From Lindgomyces ingoldianus (Eukaryota; Ascomycota; Dothideomycetes; Pleosporales; Lindgomycetaceae): a stretch of DNA of 64,000 nt. Under the pieces are notes generated by a model, which searched no databases, had not been told where the DNA came from, and saw only the letters and a program-made list of their open reading frames with translations. The DNA is taken from positions 992,001 through 1,056,000 of the forward strand of contig NW_022985175.1 of assembly GCF_010093535.1 (NCBI RefSeq), in the 5' to 3' direction. Position numbers and translations under genes: made by a program. Of this stretch, positions 11,426 through 23,715 are shown one piece after another. The first letter of the stretch is position 1. Every line of letters begins with the position of its first letter.

Positions 11426-12480
11426 TAGATATTGGGGGTTCGATGCGTAGGGTGGGGAGTTTAAGACGTGAACATGTGCTTAATGATAGCAGCAAAGGAT
11501 GATGCCTGACGACGGGTGGCCGGAGTGTGTCAATGAATAGCGAGATGGCGGATCATGGAGTTTTACTTTTGGTTTTTGGGTGCCAGCCGAGCTACGCTTG
11601 GTGGAAGCTGTAACGGGGCAGGAGTTTAAATTCAGATCATGAAGCTAAGAGGTTTTGCGTGGGCAGGTAGGAGCACAGCAAACGGAAACCATTTCTTGGT
11701 CTTCCGGGGAAAAGCTTTCCTATGTCTTCAAGTCTTTTTCCACGGATGTATGTGCGTTTGTGCGCATGTCTTCCTGTCTTGTCCACTCTTATGTGTGTTT
11801 ACTTGTACAGTAACACCTGCACTTTTCGGTTTTCTAACATTTCTATCACGGCTGGATGCTTCAGAGGTGCGTGTGGGCTTCTTATTTATCCAGCGGCAGC
11901 GTAACTGGATTCGGGGGATATTCGATCTAAAGGAATTCACGTTTGGATGATGATTGTATTGTACTGTTCGGATGGTGGGAGAGATTGGAGCGTGTGTGCG
12001 AGGATGTAGACAGACGCAGATGTGATCGCAATAAGAAGGGAAAGGGAAAGAGAAGTATGAAACAAATAAAGGACATTGGAAAATGGAGAAGGAAGAATCA
12101 AAACTAATGGCATGGGCGAGATACTTTCTACCTTCCTAAGGCTTCGTGTATGAAATGAAGTAGGCTAGTGGTAGCTGTCATTCTGGATTTACGCCACAGC
12201 GAGGACAAGTTAGGATGATTTGACGTAGCTAGGCCTCACGATTTCAGTAACGGGTTGGTCCGAAGAATCTTCTACGAGAAAGACCACTGGATAGATATAT
12301 CCGATCGCGGAAGGTGGAGCGTCTTGCCAAGATGGAGCAACGAATAGTGCTGGAATATATGCCAACCAGAATAATAGAGCTGAGCGCTGTCACTCAATGC
12401 AGGCTCCTATCTAATGCTGGTTAGAAAGCCTCCTACACTATCCAACTCTTCTTAGATACACCAGCACTCATATCTAGAAA
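11426..12480. other. Intergenic; 3' region of SCD6
   Basis: Nothing gene-like is seen. The largest frame, 11639-11950, has no recognisable content. The A-rich, purine-rich stretch 12035-12105 is low complexity. Confidence 0.4.
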
Positions 12481-12484
12481 TGAT

Positions 12485-14171
12485 AGATAGAGTCGAGCTT
12501 CGAGGTGCAAATCCGGTGCTCTATGAAGAGAGAAAGGTGATTCAGTACTTCAATATCTTCTCTCTGCGGATCTATATGAGCTGTAGCCCCTCCTGTGAAC
12601 ACTCTATTTTGATGTAGCTGTGTTAGTGTCTCAAATCTGACCGAATCCATGATCACTTTCAAGGATGGTTGGAACACTTAGCTTTGGAATTGGACTTAGA
12701 GATACCTCTCTCATTATTATTTTCTATACAGGCATATCGACTTTCCCCGTAGGCTACTTGAGTGCTTGGAATCCTAAGACGGGAATTCGACAACTAGCCC
12801 AGGCTAGATTCTCCTTTGGGTAGTTGGCTCTTGGGTGATCGCCTCTTGCTACACACGTCTACATGTTCCAGCTGTGAGTGTTTCTGACAGCCCCACACCT
12901 TTTGTTCAAAGACACTGACTGTTTTGGGAATACTTTTATTTCTATTTTAATTATCCTGAACCTCGCCAGGCTCAGTGGATTCTGTGTTAATAATTCCAAT
13001 ATTTGAGGCACGGGCATATCGGTTGCTATGGATAGACAAACGAGCAATCCTGCAGTCTGTATCATCATTATTGCATTCCTATACCTTCTTATCTCATTCT
13101 GTGGATTCAAGATTCTTCACCTGTATGAGAGAATTCACGTGGATCCCTGCTCTCATCGCCATCATCATCATTATCAGATGCAGTGGCAAGCATCTGAAAG
13201 AACAGTTCGAAGTCCCTCCTCCCACCGCTCCAGTCGTTCTCTCTTTCAGGGGACTTGTGGCTAGTTTCATGCTGCCATGGGTTGCATGGCTAATGGTTTT
13301 TCCACGTATCTGCATCCGAAGGTACCCTTCTTTTCTAGTTACGCTTGACACATAAAGGGGTCTGGCGTTTCTCACTGTTCTGTTGATGACTCTTGGGGCT
13401 GTGATTGTGGGCTACCCTGAATGCATCTTCTTAGATAAAAGGTCATGAGACGAATTCAGTGAGCGGGATCCTGGCTGCTATGATACATCCTGCTGGAGGC
13501 TTTGTGCTATTCGTTACTGTTATCCTTGCTTTAAGTCTTGAAGATTCCCCTCTGAAGTAGTCTTTCCGTTGTGTATTTTCTTGCCAACGCACTGCTCCCT
13601 GGTAGAATTGCCATTCTTCCAACTCCATTACACCAACAGCAGCTCCTTGCAGTAGATATTAACATCACCAAATAGTTCCCTATGCTCAGCGACCTCTCAG
13701 CCACCATGTATAGCACAGCCCTAAGCTCCCAAATGCTCCTCACCATCTCTTCTGCATTCCCCACACCATCTTCTCCATCATCACCATCATTATTATTATC
13801 ACCACCTCCATTGTCATTGGCGTCGCCATCTCAGCTGCAAACCCATTCTTCATCAATCTCGAAAACTTCATCGGAGTCATCGCTACTGGTCAACTGCGTT
13901 CATCGACTTGGCCCTTGTTGAACACATTGTCTTCCTTCGAGCAAATTTCAATTCTTACATAGAAGATGGACATGCGTGGGATGATTCTAAGAAGCTTCCT
14001 CTGGGGTTTTCGGTTATTGGGGAGGCGGGCAGCTCCTGGGATGTCGCATATCTGATTTATAGGTCCGATTGTAGAGAAGGCTGGGGATGTGGGTTTGAGT
14101 CTTCGTTCATAGTTTCGGCATTGTTGAATGCACAGTTGAGATATCTTGAGCGGAAGATATTTGGGAGGTAA
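12485..14171 (+). pseudogene. Decayed purine-cytosine permease (FCY2 family)
   Basis: Fragments spread over three frames follow the order of a fungal Fcy2/NCS1 nucleobase transporter. They are: an N-terminal piece at about 12489-12566 (RVELRGANPVLYEERKVIQY); TM1-2 at 12665-12823 (LSFGIGLRDTSLIIIFYTG, ending at TAG); a piece near 12950-13117 (ILNLARLSGFCV, SFCGFKILHLYE); another frame at about 13118-13320 (WIPALIAIIIII, GKHLKEQFEVPP); one ending NLENFIGVI at about 13889; and the C-terminus to 14171 (TAFIDLALVEHIVF, KKLPLGF, LRYLERKIFGR). Several in-frame stops and at least three frameshifts are visible. One is a single-base loss at about 13887-13891, where GVI should run into GYWS. The live family imports adenine, guanine, hypoxanthine and cytosine by proton symport. 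Introns cannot explain all the breaks, so I call it a pseudogene. Confidence 0.8.
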
Positions 14172-14913
14172 TCTAGGAAGCTTAAATCGTGCTACATATG
14201 AGAGTGGTATTAGATAAGGGTAATTTCCTTCTACGATAAAGGGGAGGGCCAGTAGATAGAGGTTCCGATGTTGAATCAGAGTCTCCATGTGCATGTGAGA
14301 GGTCCAAGAGTCGCACTTGGCTTCGGCTTGCACATGCTTGCTGTGCTGTACGTGCGTGTGACCGTGAGGATTCACGCTTAGCTTCGCCTTCCACATGTTT
14401 GCAACATTGCCTGACAACTGGTGGGCCCGAAGATGCTCAAGTGGCTCCAAAGTGAAAGCCACGTGATCATATGTCTGCCAATTATATGCTGAATGTCGGA
14501 CTCTAAATATGGCATTAACAATAGTCAATCCTCAAAAGAATATCGCTCAAACTAACACGTCACGCATGAAAAGTCGTGAATAACGAAATTGCATCGTCGG
14601 GGGTGGATCTACATTTCCGATCACGTGATTTTGTCGGTAACCTCGGTATCCTCTGCGGCTCCCGGAATGAAGTCGAACGGTGACGTTCACAAGCCAGACG
14701 ACGCTCCACCTCATAATGCGTCCCCTTTCTCATTTTGTTTCCCTCAGAACCTAGTGATACCTTCCTTCTATCAACTCTACATACGCGCAACTACTTCTCA
14801 TTGCCTTCGTCCTTCGGTTGTGTTGGCTTTCTATCGGGTCCTGCCCCGCCAGCTCCGCGTATTCCCTCCTTTGACCATTCACACGTGAAGACCGCGTCCA
14901 CGCTCCTTCCACT
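14172..14913. other. Intergenic; promoter side of the peroxisomal carrier
   Basis: No gene is seen. An 18-aa-scale conserved pattern is absent in all frames. The right part should hold the 5' UTR and promoter of the carrier gene; CACGTG-like motifs occur at 14459-14463 and 14624-14630 (CCACGTGATC, TCACGTGATT). Confidence 0.4.
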
Positions 14914-16055
14914 ATGTCCCAGGAAGCGAAGACAGCACAAGAGAAACTTGCGGAATCTACCCAGGAAACTCCGAACGGCACAGCTGCTCAGCAAAGCGAC
15001 AATGTTGCCCATGCCCTTGCGGGAGCCGGAGGAGGCCTTTTGTCTATGGCCTTGACGTATGTGTCTTGAAGGCATTACTCTTCGCCGCGCTGACAACATA
15101 CAGCTATCCTCTCATTACGCTCTCTACACGCGCCCAGGTTGAATCGAAACGCGCCCAATCCTCCACCCTCAACGCTGCGAGGCGCATCATCAAACGGGAA
15201 GGCATTGTCGGGCTATACGCCGGTCTTGAGTCCGCTCTTTTCGGTATTAGCGTTACTAATTTCGTATACTATTACTGTGCGTTATCTGGGACATGTTTGC
15301 AGGGGGTAGCACACTGATTGGAACTAGGGTATGAGTGGACCAGGGCCTTCTTTGAGAAGGCCGCTTTGAAGGCTGGCCGTGCTTCGAAGAAACTCACCAC
15401 AGTTGAATCCATGATCGCAGGTGCCCTTGCTGGCAGTGCTACGGTTCTGATTACCAACCCAATTTGGGTTGTGAACACGCGCATGACTGCGCGAAAGTCG
15501 GAATCGGAAGAGCAGGTGCTGCCTGGCTCGAAGCCAGCCAAATCACCCTCGACGCTTGGCACGCTCCTTTCAATAATCCGGGAGGAAGGCCCCTCCCGCC
15601 TGTTCGCCGGTGTGATGCCGGCTCTAGTCCTAGTCATCAACCCTATCCTGCAGTATACCGTATTCGAACAGATGAAGAACATGCTCGAGAAGAAGCGCCG
15701 CGTTACTCCAACCGACGCATTTTACCTCGGCGCGCTCGGGAAGTTGCTGGCGACCAGCATCACATACCCGTACATTACTGTGAAGAGCAGGATGCATGTT
15801 GCGGGTAAAGATGGGCCAAAGGAGGACATGTTCACGAGCTTCCGAAGAATCATCAGGGAAGAAGGCTGGGCAGGCCTATACGGAGGTAGGATCAGCACGT
15901 CATATCTGCACTTGACTCTATTTCTAACACATGCGACAGGAATTGGTCCGAAGGTCACTCAGAGTGTCATCACAGCGGCATTTTTGTTCGCTTTCAAGGA
16001 TGCTTTATATGCGATGACGGTGAACGCTCGCAAGAAAGTTGCACTGAAGAAATAA
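14914..16055 (+). CDS. Peroxisomal adenine nucleotide carrier (Ant1/PMP47 type)
   Basis: Four exons, 14914-15056, 15104-15276, 15328-15885 and 15940-16055, give 329 aa; the introns are 47, 51 and 54 nt. It is a mitochondrial-carrier-family protein with three repeats of two helices. The signatures are LTYPLITLSTRAQVESKR (repeat 1), ITNPIWVVNTRMTARK (repeat 2) and ITYPYITVKSRMHV (repeat 3), each followed by a REEG-type matrix helix (IIKREGIVGLYAG, IIREEGPSRLFAG, IIREEGWAGLYGG). The PLITLSTRAQ first motif and NPIWVVNTRM second motif match the PMP47/Ant1 branch, which exchanges cytosolic ATP for peroxisomal AMP to support fatty acid activation and beta-oxidation. Localisation to peroxisomes is by family resemblance; a mitochondrial pyrimidine or folate carrier is the alternative but less likely. 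Confidence 0.88.
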
Positions 16056-16698
16056 GTGCAACGTAAACTCCAAATTAACGCGCGTCGTCCTCTCGCGGTC
16101 GAATTAAACGCCTCCAACAGGTGTGATTGAGATGTCGAATACGATGTTGTATGACTAGAGCCCTACAAAATACCGTGCAGTAGCATATAGAATGGTTGCA
16201 TGTCCGACCCCGGATTCCCACAATCACTTATTACTACTTGTATATACGCGCAATTGATGTACACGTTTTCGTCCTAGGGTCTGCGGGTGTGCCAGCAGTT
16301 GTAATATCCAGCTCTGCAGTTCTTCTCGTATGCTATTTGTGTCCAGGACACAAGCTTCAACAAGACTCTGGAGGCGTTATCGTCCCGCAGATCCTATGCA
16401 ATAGCAGGCAACTTATGCCGAAAGCTGTTTTTCTTTCCCTTGCCTGCCGTGGCCCCCTTTACGGGTATCCTGCACATCGACCGACATAATTGGGTGCGGG
16501 GTCTTCCAATCATTCCACTGCTATTTATCCCACCCTGCGCAGTACCCCACCAAACCTGGTACTTGGAGACCGTTTGGAACGAAACGGCGATGAAGAGCCT
16601 TTGCACTGTCAAAACCCTTTTCTGATACAAAAGAAAGCCGCTTTCTCTGCGTTTTGATGTTATTTTGGTCAATTTAAGTACCAAGGTTTGCAACAAGA
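16056..16698. other. Intergenic
   Basis: No gene is seen between the carrier and the dehydrogenase. Short frames only. Confidence 0.4.
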
Positions 16699-18100
16699 AT
16701 GGGTTCCACACCATTCACCCTCAAGTGGGGCATTCTGGGTGAGCTTCACACCACACGTCAGGTAGATGTACTTCCAACAATGCTAATGCGACCAGCAACC
16801 GGAGGCATAGCAAAAAGTGAACCCAAAGCCAATCCACTCCAATCTCCCCTTCTAAGCATTCCCTAGCATTCACCAAAGACCTCCTTGTTAACCCCTCAAC
16901 ACGCAACACCTCGGATATCTACCACTCCGTCGTAGCCGCCGCTTCATCATCCTCTGTATCACGTGCCCAATCTTTCCTCAAAGAAGTCGGCGCACCAACA
17001 ACCGCAAAAGCCTACGGCCACTACAAAGACCTAGTTTCAGATCCCGATGTCGACATTGTCTACGTCGCGACACCACATTCCCACCACTACCAGAACGCGC
17101 GAATGTGCCTGGAGGCCGGTAAGCATGTGCTGTGTGAAAAATCATTTACAGTGAATACAGAGCAGGCTAAGATTCTTGTCGATCTTGCGAGGGAGAAGCA
17201 GCTGTTTCTGATGGAGGCGGTGTGGACGCGGTTTTTCCCTCTGGCAAAGGAGATCAGGGGGATTGTGAAAAGCGGGGTGGTTGGCGAGGTTAAGAGGGTT
17301 TTTGCGGATTTGAGCTTTTGGAATGATGTTGAGAGGGAGTTTGGGCCGGAGCATCGGATGGTGAATATGGATTTAGCGGGGGGTGCGTTGCTGGATTGTA
17401 AGCCTCTATCTTCTGAATGTTTTGTTGATGTCAGGGAGTGCATCTAATTCATGAGCAGTGGGGATATACTCCCTAACCTGGGTCTTCCAGATCCTATACC
17501 ATATCGTGCCGGAAGCACAGCGAGGGCCGCCGACCGTCGCATCGTCAATCACGAAGTACGCTGGCACAGGTTGTGATGAGATGGTTTCCATGATTCTTAG
17601 CTTCCCGCCTAATAGCGCACATGGAATTGCAACTACAAATCTCCGCGTACCTCTCCAGTCCTCTTCTGCCCTATTCCACTTCCACACTCACGCCACACTA
17701 AATACTAACAAACCCCAAGGTCTCCCACAACCCTAACCCCGACCACCCCTCGGACAACCCCATCCGCATCCAAGGCACCCTTGGCGAAATCTCCATCGCC
17801 TTCCCAGCCTACCGTCCCCTGTCTTACAAAATGATCCCTGCATCCTCGCCGTCTCGCGGTACGCCGGCGACCTTCCAGTACCAAGAGGTCAAGCATGACA
17901 TTCCTAGTGGCGGCCAAGGAATGTTCTGGGAAGCGGATGAATGTGCACGATGTATAAGGGATGGGAGGTTGGAGAGTGAGGGGATGCCCTGGGAAGAGAG
18001 TTTAGTTATTATGCGGGTTATGGATGAAGTGAGGAGGCAGGGGGGATTGAGGTATCCTGAGAAGTTGGAGAGTGTGGAGTTTCCTCTGGAGGGGTTTTGA
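16699..18100 (+). CDS. Dihydrodiol dehydrogenase / NADP D-xylose dehydrogenase-like (Gfo/Idh/MocA) oxidoreductase
   Basis: Five exons, 16699-16738, 16796-16816, 16867-17397, 17459-17646 and 17720-18100, give 386 aa. The introns are 57, 50, 61 and 73 nt and exon 2 is only 21 nt. The spliced start, KWGILGATGGIAKTFTKDLL, is the NAD(P)-binding Rossmann turn (GxxGxxG-like). Next come DVDIVYVATPHSHHYQNA and the catalytic-region motif CLEAGKHVLCEKSFTVN with its EK lysine, then LMEAVWTRFFP and the C-terminal alpha/beta domain (GALLDLGIYSLTW). This pattern matches trans-1,2-dihydrobenzene-1,2-diol dehydrogenase and fungal NADP-dependent D-xylose dehydrogenase, which oxidise xylose or diols in the cytosol. 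The true substrate cannot be chosen from sequence. No stop or frameshift is needed. Confidence 0.88.
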
Positions 18101-19288
18101 AAGGGGTTAGGTGGGTTGAGTGTCGGACAGGTGGGGTTGGGAGGCGTAGTTCCAGAGGTATTTCCTGTCATTATTCAATGACAGGATAGGGGTAAACAAG
18201 ATTTAGATGTGGCATTCTCTCCGTCCCTCTATTTCTCGGCAAGCAGTGACGCTGGTGTTCAGAGTTTCATCCAAAGCTTTTGACATTGCACAAACACTAA
18301 CAAGTCTATCAGACACTTCAGAATTTTATCTTGGCCAGTGCAAATCCTCCGCCCTCTTATAAATTCTCGTATAAGACTATACATATCTCCTTCCACCCTT
18401 CTCCAACATCACCAGCCATGCAACCAGTAATTGGATATCCCACCAAACCCCCAAACCCTCAAGCTTCAAATATGTCACCTCCCACTTTCTGGTCCCGAAC
18501 CACAACCATGATCCCCAGTATCCATGCCCTCTGTAGCAATGACCCACTTTCCCCTCTTCTATACCCAGCCCTCTCCGCATCTCTCGGCACTATGTGCATC
18601 TTCGCTTCGATATCCGTCAAATAGATGAATTCCAACCTGACTAGTGGCTCCCAACCGATGGCTATTCCGTCGATGTATCCGCCGGGAATGGGCTTTGACT
18701 GGGTGTTACGCAAGTACAGGAATTGAATGATCGTATTACGATGCGAAGAGAGAGACACAATTTGCGCGACGAGGTACGCGAAAAGGGGGAGGAGGGATCA
18801 TTTTTTACAAGCTGAGTGCTAGGACCTGTTTAGACAGAATCGATCCTTGGAAAGGGCGTGCAGGTGTGTGAGTCAAAGAGAAGTGAGTTGGGAAGATCGC
18901 CAGTGATGTTTCACCCTGATTCACCTCAGTGTATGTTAGGTGCGTGCTTAATGGTGTGGATACATGGCAATTTCACTTTCATGTTTCTCGCATCTGCAGT
19001 GACCTAGGAGACTTTCCTTTCTGGTCCTACATATTATTAACTTTGTCTACTTTCGCTCCCGTCCCCGTTTGCTCGTCAAGTATCACACGTGCACCCACGT
19101 TTCACTGCCCAATAATTCGCTAGATGGTTTAGATAAACGCCCCTCCGATTGCTCTTATATCCTCCTCTCTCCTCCACTCTCCCCCTGCAGCATTAATTAT
19201 TCTCCTCTCTCCTTCGCTCTCCCACTACAGCATTAATTATCCACCTCTCTCCCCACCCTTTCACTGCACACCCAAACCCTCCACCACT
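18101..19288. other. Intergenic with a short tandem duplication
   Basis: No convincing gene. The reverse-strand frame 18758-18459 is open for 99 codons but unrecognised. About 19165-19256 carries an imperfect tandem duplication of roughly 45 bp, each copy containing CAGCATTAATTAT followed by CTCCTCTCTCC or CACCTCTCTCC, directly upstream of the gene at 19289. Confidence 0.45.
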
Positions 19289-20020
19289 ATGTCTTTCGTC
19301 GAATCCCTGTTCCACTATGTACCCACCACAGCCCAAAGCCTGCGCAATACCCCAAAACAAACCTGGATCTCAGCCATGATAGCCATCATCTGCTTCAGCA
19401 CCTTCGGATACCTGCTGTGGAACTTCCCCCGCTCAACGTCTTTAAAGCCAACATGGCAGGACCACGACTCTAGCACTCGCACCAGCACCCCAACCTCCCC
19501 GAAAAAACCTGCTCCCCCACGTACTCCCGACAACCGCACTTCCATCAAGGTTGCAGCCCGGGATCCAACACAACTAACCGATAAGCTCCGTCTCCTCCCA
19601 GGAACACCACCGGGTTTTAGAACCGGTAGACTAAGCACGCCTGGATATCAAACCCCTGTTCCAACTGCATTTCTTAAGCGTGATTTCTCGAGTATGGCGA
19701 GGCTGGCGCCTGAGGGTTATAAGACGTTGCAACAGTACGGTATGTTGGATGAAAACGGTACACCGACTAAGAAGATGGTGGAGAAGTATCGGGGCGATGG
19801 GCAAGTGGGTGCTTTGGGAGATGTCGGTGTGGGTGTTAATGGGCATGCTGATTTCTTTGGTGGAGCGGGTGTAGGTGGTGTTGCGAATTCGAATGTGTTT
19901 GTGGAGTGGAAGGTGAAGAAAATGGTGGAGGAGGAGGAGGCGAAGGAGATGGGCGTGGCTGATGCTGTTATGGAGAGTTATTTGGCGGGGAAGATAGAGG
20001 CACAGGAAGAGGGGCTGTAA
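19289..20020 (+). CDS. Unknown single-pass membrane protein
   Basis: A single exon of 243 aa. Residues 1-25 may form an amphipathic segment, and residues 27-45 (WISAMIAIICFSTFGYLLW) form one clear membrane helix. A basic Pro/Ser/Thr-rich linker follows (TSPKKPAPPRTPDNR), then GTPPGFRTGRLSTPGYQTPV, a short conserved-looking segment (APEGYKTLQQYGML) and a glutamate-rich C-terminal helix (EWKVKKMVEEEEAKEMG). I do not recognise a family. The layout suggests a small organelle or ER membrane protein with a soluble C-terminal domain. Codon use and a clean ATG after a pyrimidine-rich leader support it being real. Confidence 0.65.
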   Translation: MSFVESLFHYVPTTAQSLRNTPKQTWISAMIAIICFSTFGYLLWNFPRSTSLKPTWQDHDSSTRTSTPTSPKKPAPPRTPDNRTSIKVAARDPTQLTDKLRLLPGTPPGFRTGRLSTPGYQTPVPTAFLKRDFSSMARLAPEGYKTLQQYGMLDENGTPTKKMVEKYRGDGQVGALGDVGVGVNGHADFFGGAGVGGVANSNVFVEWKVKKMVEEEEAKEMGVADAVMESYLAGKIEAQEEGL

Positions 20021-22432
20021 GTTTCTTTTGGAACGGAGAGGGGAAGGAGAACATATAAGCGTTAAGCTGACGGTGTTGGTGTAGATATTGCGCAACATGG
20101 TCCTGAGAGTGTTGTGCCTAGTATAGAGGATGGGTGGAATACAATACCTCCGCGGAAGGACCTTGGGAAAGTACATTAGGAAGGAGATTTGAGGGTATTG
20201 TGTCTCACAACGGGAAAAGCTTCTTGGTAGGTAAAGAGCTTAATTATAGGCTTCTTTCCACTGGTATGCGCTTTCGATGATAGTGGACTGGCATGCTCGT
20301 GAAGATGTGTATAATTCCGACGGTTATATCCTTTCCAAAATGAATCAAAATTGATCCGAGGATATAAGCGCTATACTAGAGTCCACCACAGATATCTTCG
20401 AAGCCCACCCAGCTCCTCATTCTTCCTTTAGCTCTTCAGACTCCATGCCATAAAAAGCAAAAAAAGTACTTCTCGTATCTGATTTCATCTTTCCTCTTCT
20501 TCTCCTCTTCGTTTAGTGATGGGTACTAAATATTAGAAGCTTATACCTCAAATTTTTCGGGTTTTAGTTTTGGGATTTGAAGATGGGGTTCAGTGGCAAT
20601 TTGCCAGGTATTTCGTGGTGTCGGTGCAAAAACAGCGTTGTATATATGCCATCCAGGATATCCCGCTGCCGTCACACAATTGGTAAGATTTAAACCCTCT
20701 CGTCCGTTGCAATATCCCATCGAGAATTTCTATCAATGCTTGACTGGGCAACTAAAAAGTAGATGCTACATAGCGAAAGTGACGAGAAGTGAGGAAATGT
20801 TGGGATATCAGCTCATGGAAGTGACTCGATTGGATTTGAAACATAGTTTTACCAAATTACAACTTGGGGGATATGGCTCACTCCCACTCCGGATTGCTTC
20901 TTCCTTAGAAGATGACTGGAAACTAAAGCTGCTTTCCCACATGACTATCTGAACAGGATCTCCGAGGAGGTCACTCTCGTTACAAAGGGTGTTTCAGGGA
21001 ATAGGGGCGCATAGTTTCTTCCTGGGTTGTTTCGAGTCTCGTCACTTTTCAATTATATAGTTTAGTATGAAGGCGCTCAGGTACCAACTGCAGTGGTATA
21101 GCTGTCTGCAGTGGTATACCTGTCTTGTCCTCGAAGCTAAAATTTAATATGCGGCAATTCCGATCGCCAACATGGGCGAAGTGTTGAATTGTCGAAGCGA
21201 GATGAGGAATTTCCACAGTGGGTTGAAAACTTGGAATACTGGTGTCGTTGTTTCTGGTATCGTGAAATTAGCCCAACTAGAAAATGAGAGAAAAGATTCA
21301 AGTCTCATATAAAAAGACACGAATGCAAAGCAGCAAAGTTGCCCACAAAGCTTGTGTTTCCTATAAATAACTTGTTCTCCCTCCATATTCCATAACCTTT
21401 CTCAAGTCCACGTCCTGAATCCAGGGAGCAAACATCCGCCACGCACACACAAGTTCCCCCACCCTAACCTATTAACCAGCGATCACTCCACATCCTCATC
21501 CAAAATGTGGCTCCTCCCGAGCATGTTCGACCTCCAGGAACTCGCCATCATCATGATCATGCAATAGCTCCGCCCACCCATCCTCCGTCGCAACCTGGAA
21601 TTTCTTCTCATCGGCCTCCTCGCCTTCCCGCTTTTTATCCCAAATGCTCGCGCTCCCCCACAAAACGCGCATCTACTACTTCCACCGCTGTCGACGCATG
21701 GAACTCAAATGGACGTGCTTCGCACAGGCCTTCCAGCACGGCTTCTTCCTCGCTCTGGGGTCTGACTATTCCTGCCAGAACTGCTATTATATGTGCTGGT
21801 GGTGTGAGGTGGCTGTCGTTGCCAGCGCTTGCGACTTCAGCTACTTCGTAGTGAAAGGCTTGGGGATTAAAGACTGGGCTATGAGTAATTTAGTTGGGAG
21901 GGGTCTTGTGTCCTCGGTTAGAGCTATTAGTTTAGTTGGGTGTGTCATGCAGCTTCAAGGGTGTGTGTCCTTAGGAGGAATGGAGAGAGTGAAATTAGAC
22001 TACCGGTCAGAGCACAGCCGCGACCTGAATAATGTAGTGGGAGAATACAAGATGGGGAAGAAGAAGTAAAAGAAGCAGAAGGGCTTTGGTAGGATGAGTA
22101 AGTCTGAGAATTTTTCGGGTAGGCGAAGGGTGGTCGAGAGAGGGAGGCGCGGACGAGCAGACAAGGAAAGAGTTTAGCACACTGCATCTGGTTTTGTTTT
22201 GCATTAATGATTGCATGGCTGGTAGATGCAGCGCTGATGTGCAGAAGTATCATACACTTGAAGTCTCAATTCTGCCGAACCCTTGAAAGACCACACCATT
22301 AGCAGCATGAACCCTAAACAATCTGCAAAAGGACTGACCATCACCTAAGAACTGAAGCAACCTATCAAGTTCTGTCGACATCCTTCCGTCGTGCCAAGGC
22401 TAACGCCCGCCTGGACCAATATCAGCACTTAA
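20021..22432. other. Long intergenic region, possible small decayed frame near 21505
   Basis: No gene is supported. At 21505 an ATG opens a frame that hits TAG at 21565 and then continues open to about 21760 with a hydrophobic segment (FLLIGLLAFPLFIPNA), so a broken small membrane protein is possible but unproved. A direct repeat CTGCAGTGGTATA is present twice at about 21088-21118. Confidence 0.35.
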
Positions 22433-23715
22433 TTACTGTGCAGTGGCCAGCATTTGTTTAGCTTCCCTTGCGCCATTCACGGCCAGAGCATCCGCTGCCG
22501 CATTTCCGGGGGAGTTTGCGTGGCCTTTCAGCCAGGTGAATTTTGTCTGGGCTCCCGCGAGCTGTCTCTCCTCAATTCGATTGACGATGGGCTCGATGAT
22601 GTCGCGGTTGTCAACGGACTTGCCGGAAGCGTTCTTCCAACCATTAACCCTCCATTTCGTGAACCACTCCGTGCAGCATTTGATCGCATAGTTGGAGTCG
22701 CTGTAGATCAATACCTCTCTATCGATGGGCACAATGTCAACGGCACGCTGGATGGCGGTGAGTTCCGCGCGTTGATTGGTTTGACGCGTGCCGGGAAGTG
22801 GCTCGGAGACATTCCTGTAGAATTGTGAGCATAGTGCGTATTTCGAGGATAGAGGATGGCTGACCTAGGATCATTTGAGCCAAAGTACACGCCTACACCT
22901 GCAACGGCACGGGCCTTGCCGTTTCCGAGGGAGCTGCCATCGGTATAGATAATTATGGGTCCGGAGAACTCGCCAGTCGGTTGTAACTTCTGGGCACTGA
23001 GTTGAGCCTCGGTCTTGTACTCTATGTCACCATTGATAGGGTTAAATATTATTGTTCGGTCAAAGCCGTCTTCGGCGTCTGGGGGAAGCAGACCTGTACC
23101 CAGCTCAATATCGCCGCTTATGGTAGCAGCCACTGCTGAGCCATCATTCCTCTTCTGCTTCTTTGACGGGCTGTCTCCGACCTTGCATCCTTTCCGGGCG
23201 TCGGGTGTGGACGCCTCCGACTCGACGTCGTCTCTGCTATAGGGCGTAGCGCTGAGATCGCTGTACGTAAGTCCCTTTCTAGCAGCAACAAACGCCTCGG
23301 CTTCGGCTCGAGTGGCAAAGCTCTTGTGCTTGACACCCTTCCATCCAACAATCTGTGCCTGAGCTGACGGCCAATCGGTGTAGACACCGGGCACGCGACC
23401 AGACTGGACTGCGTAGAACTTCTGTTGCAGCGGCTTGGCGGCGGCAGGCCCGTCGTTGTTCATAAAGGCCTCTGCCTCTGAGAGTGAATTAAACTTCCTA
23501 TCTAGGAGCGAATTAGCAGGAGGGGCATTTGAGGTGTGGGGCAGGGGAGACGCACGAACTGCATTCTTGAAGCCCGTGATCTGCTCAAGGGTATCCGACC
23601 AACTGTAGTATATGTCTGGCCTCCTCCCGACCTTGACGGCATAGTAGCCCGGAGCGGCTCTCTTCCGCTTCTTCTCACCAGATGAGGTAGTTGAGAGTGA
23701 TTTCGCGTCCGCCAT
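22433..23715 (-). CDS. Ribonuclease H1 with two N-terminal hybrid-binding domains
   Basis: Three reverse-strand exons, 23715-23556, 23501-22865 and 22814-22433, give 392 aa; the introns are 54 and 50 nt. Residues about 20-65 (YYAVKVGRRPDIYYSWSDTL) and about 105-150 (FYAVQSGRVPGVYTDWPSAQ) are two caulimovirus-type RNase H1 N-terminal domains that hold RNA/DNA hybrids. The catalytic domain has the four acidic residues in order: IIIYTDGSSLGNG, QRAELTAIQRA, VLIYSDSNYAI, and GHANSPGNAAADALA. RNase H1 cleaves RNA in R-loops and hybrids in nucleus and mitochondria. The start at 23715 (MADAKSLSTTSSGEKKRKRA) is chosen over a non-conserved extension; the basic KKRKR is a plausible nuclear signal. The exact 3' splice site of intron 1 has one alternative. 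Confidence 0.92.

Noticed and set aside
13890..14528. 212-codon reverse-strand open frame
   Set aside because: It overlaps the permease pseudogene on the other strand and shows no recognisable protein pattern.
18459..18758. 99-codon reverse-strand frame
   Set aside because: No domain, no splice partners and no start context; could be a decayed gene but not supportable.
21505..22069. Possible small membrane protein gene
   Set aside because: An early in-frame TAG at 21565 and no clear intron to bypass it; kept only as a note in the intergenic entry.
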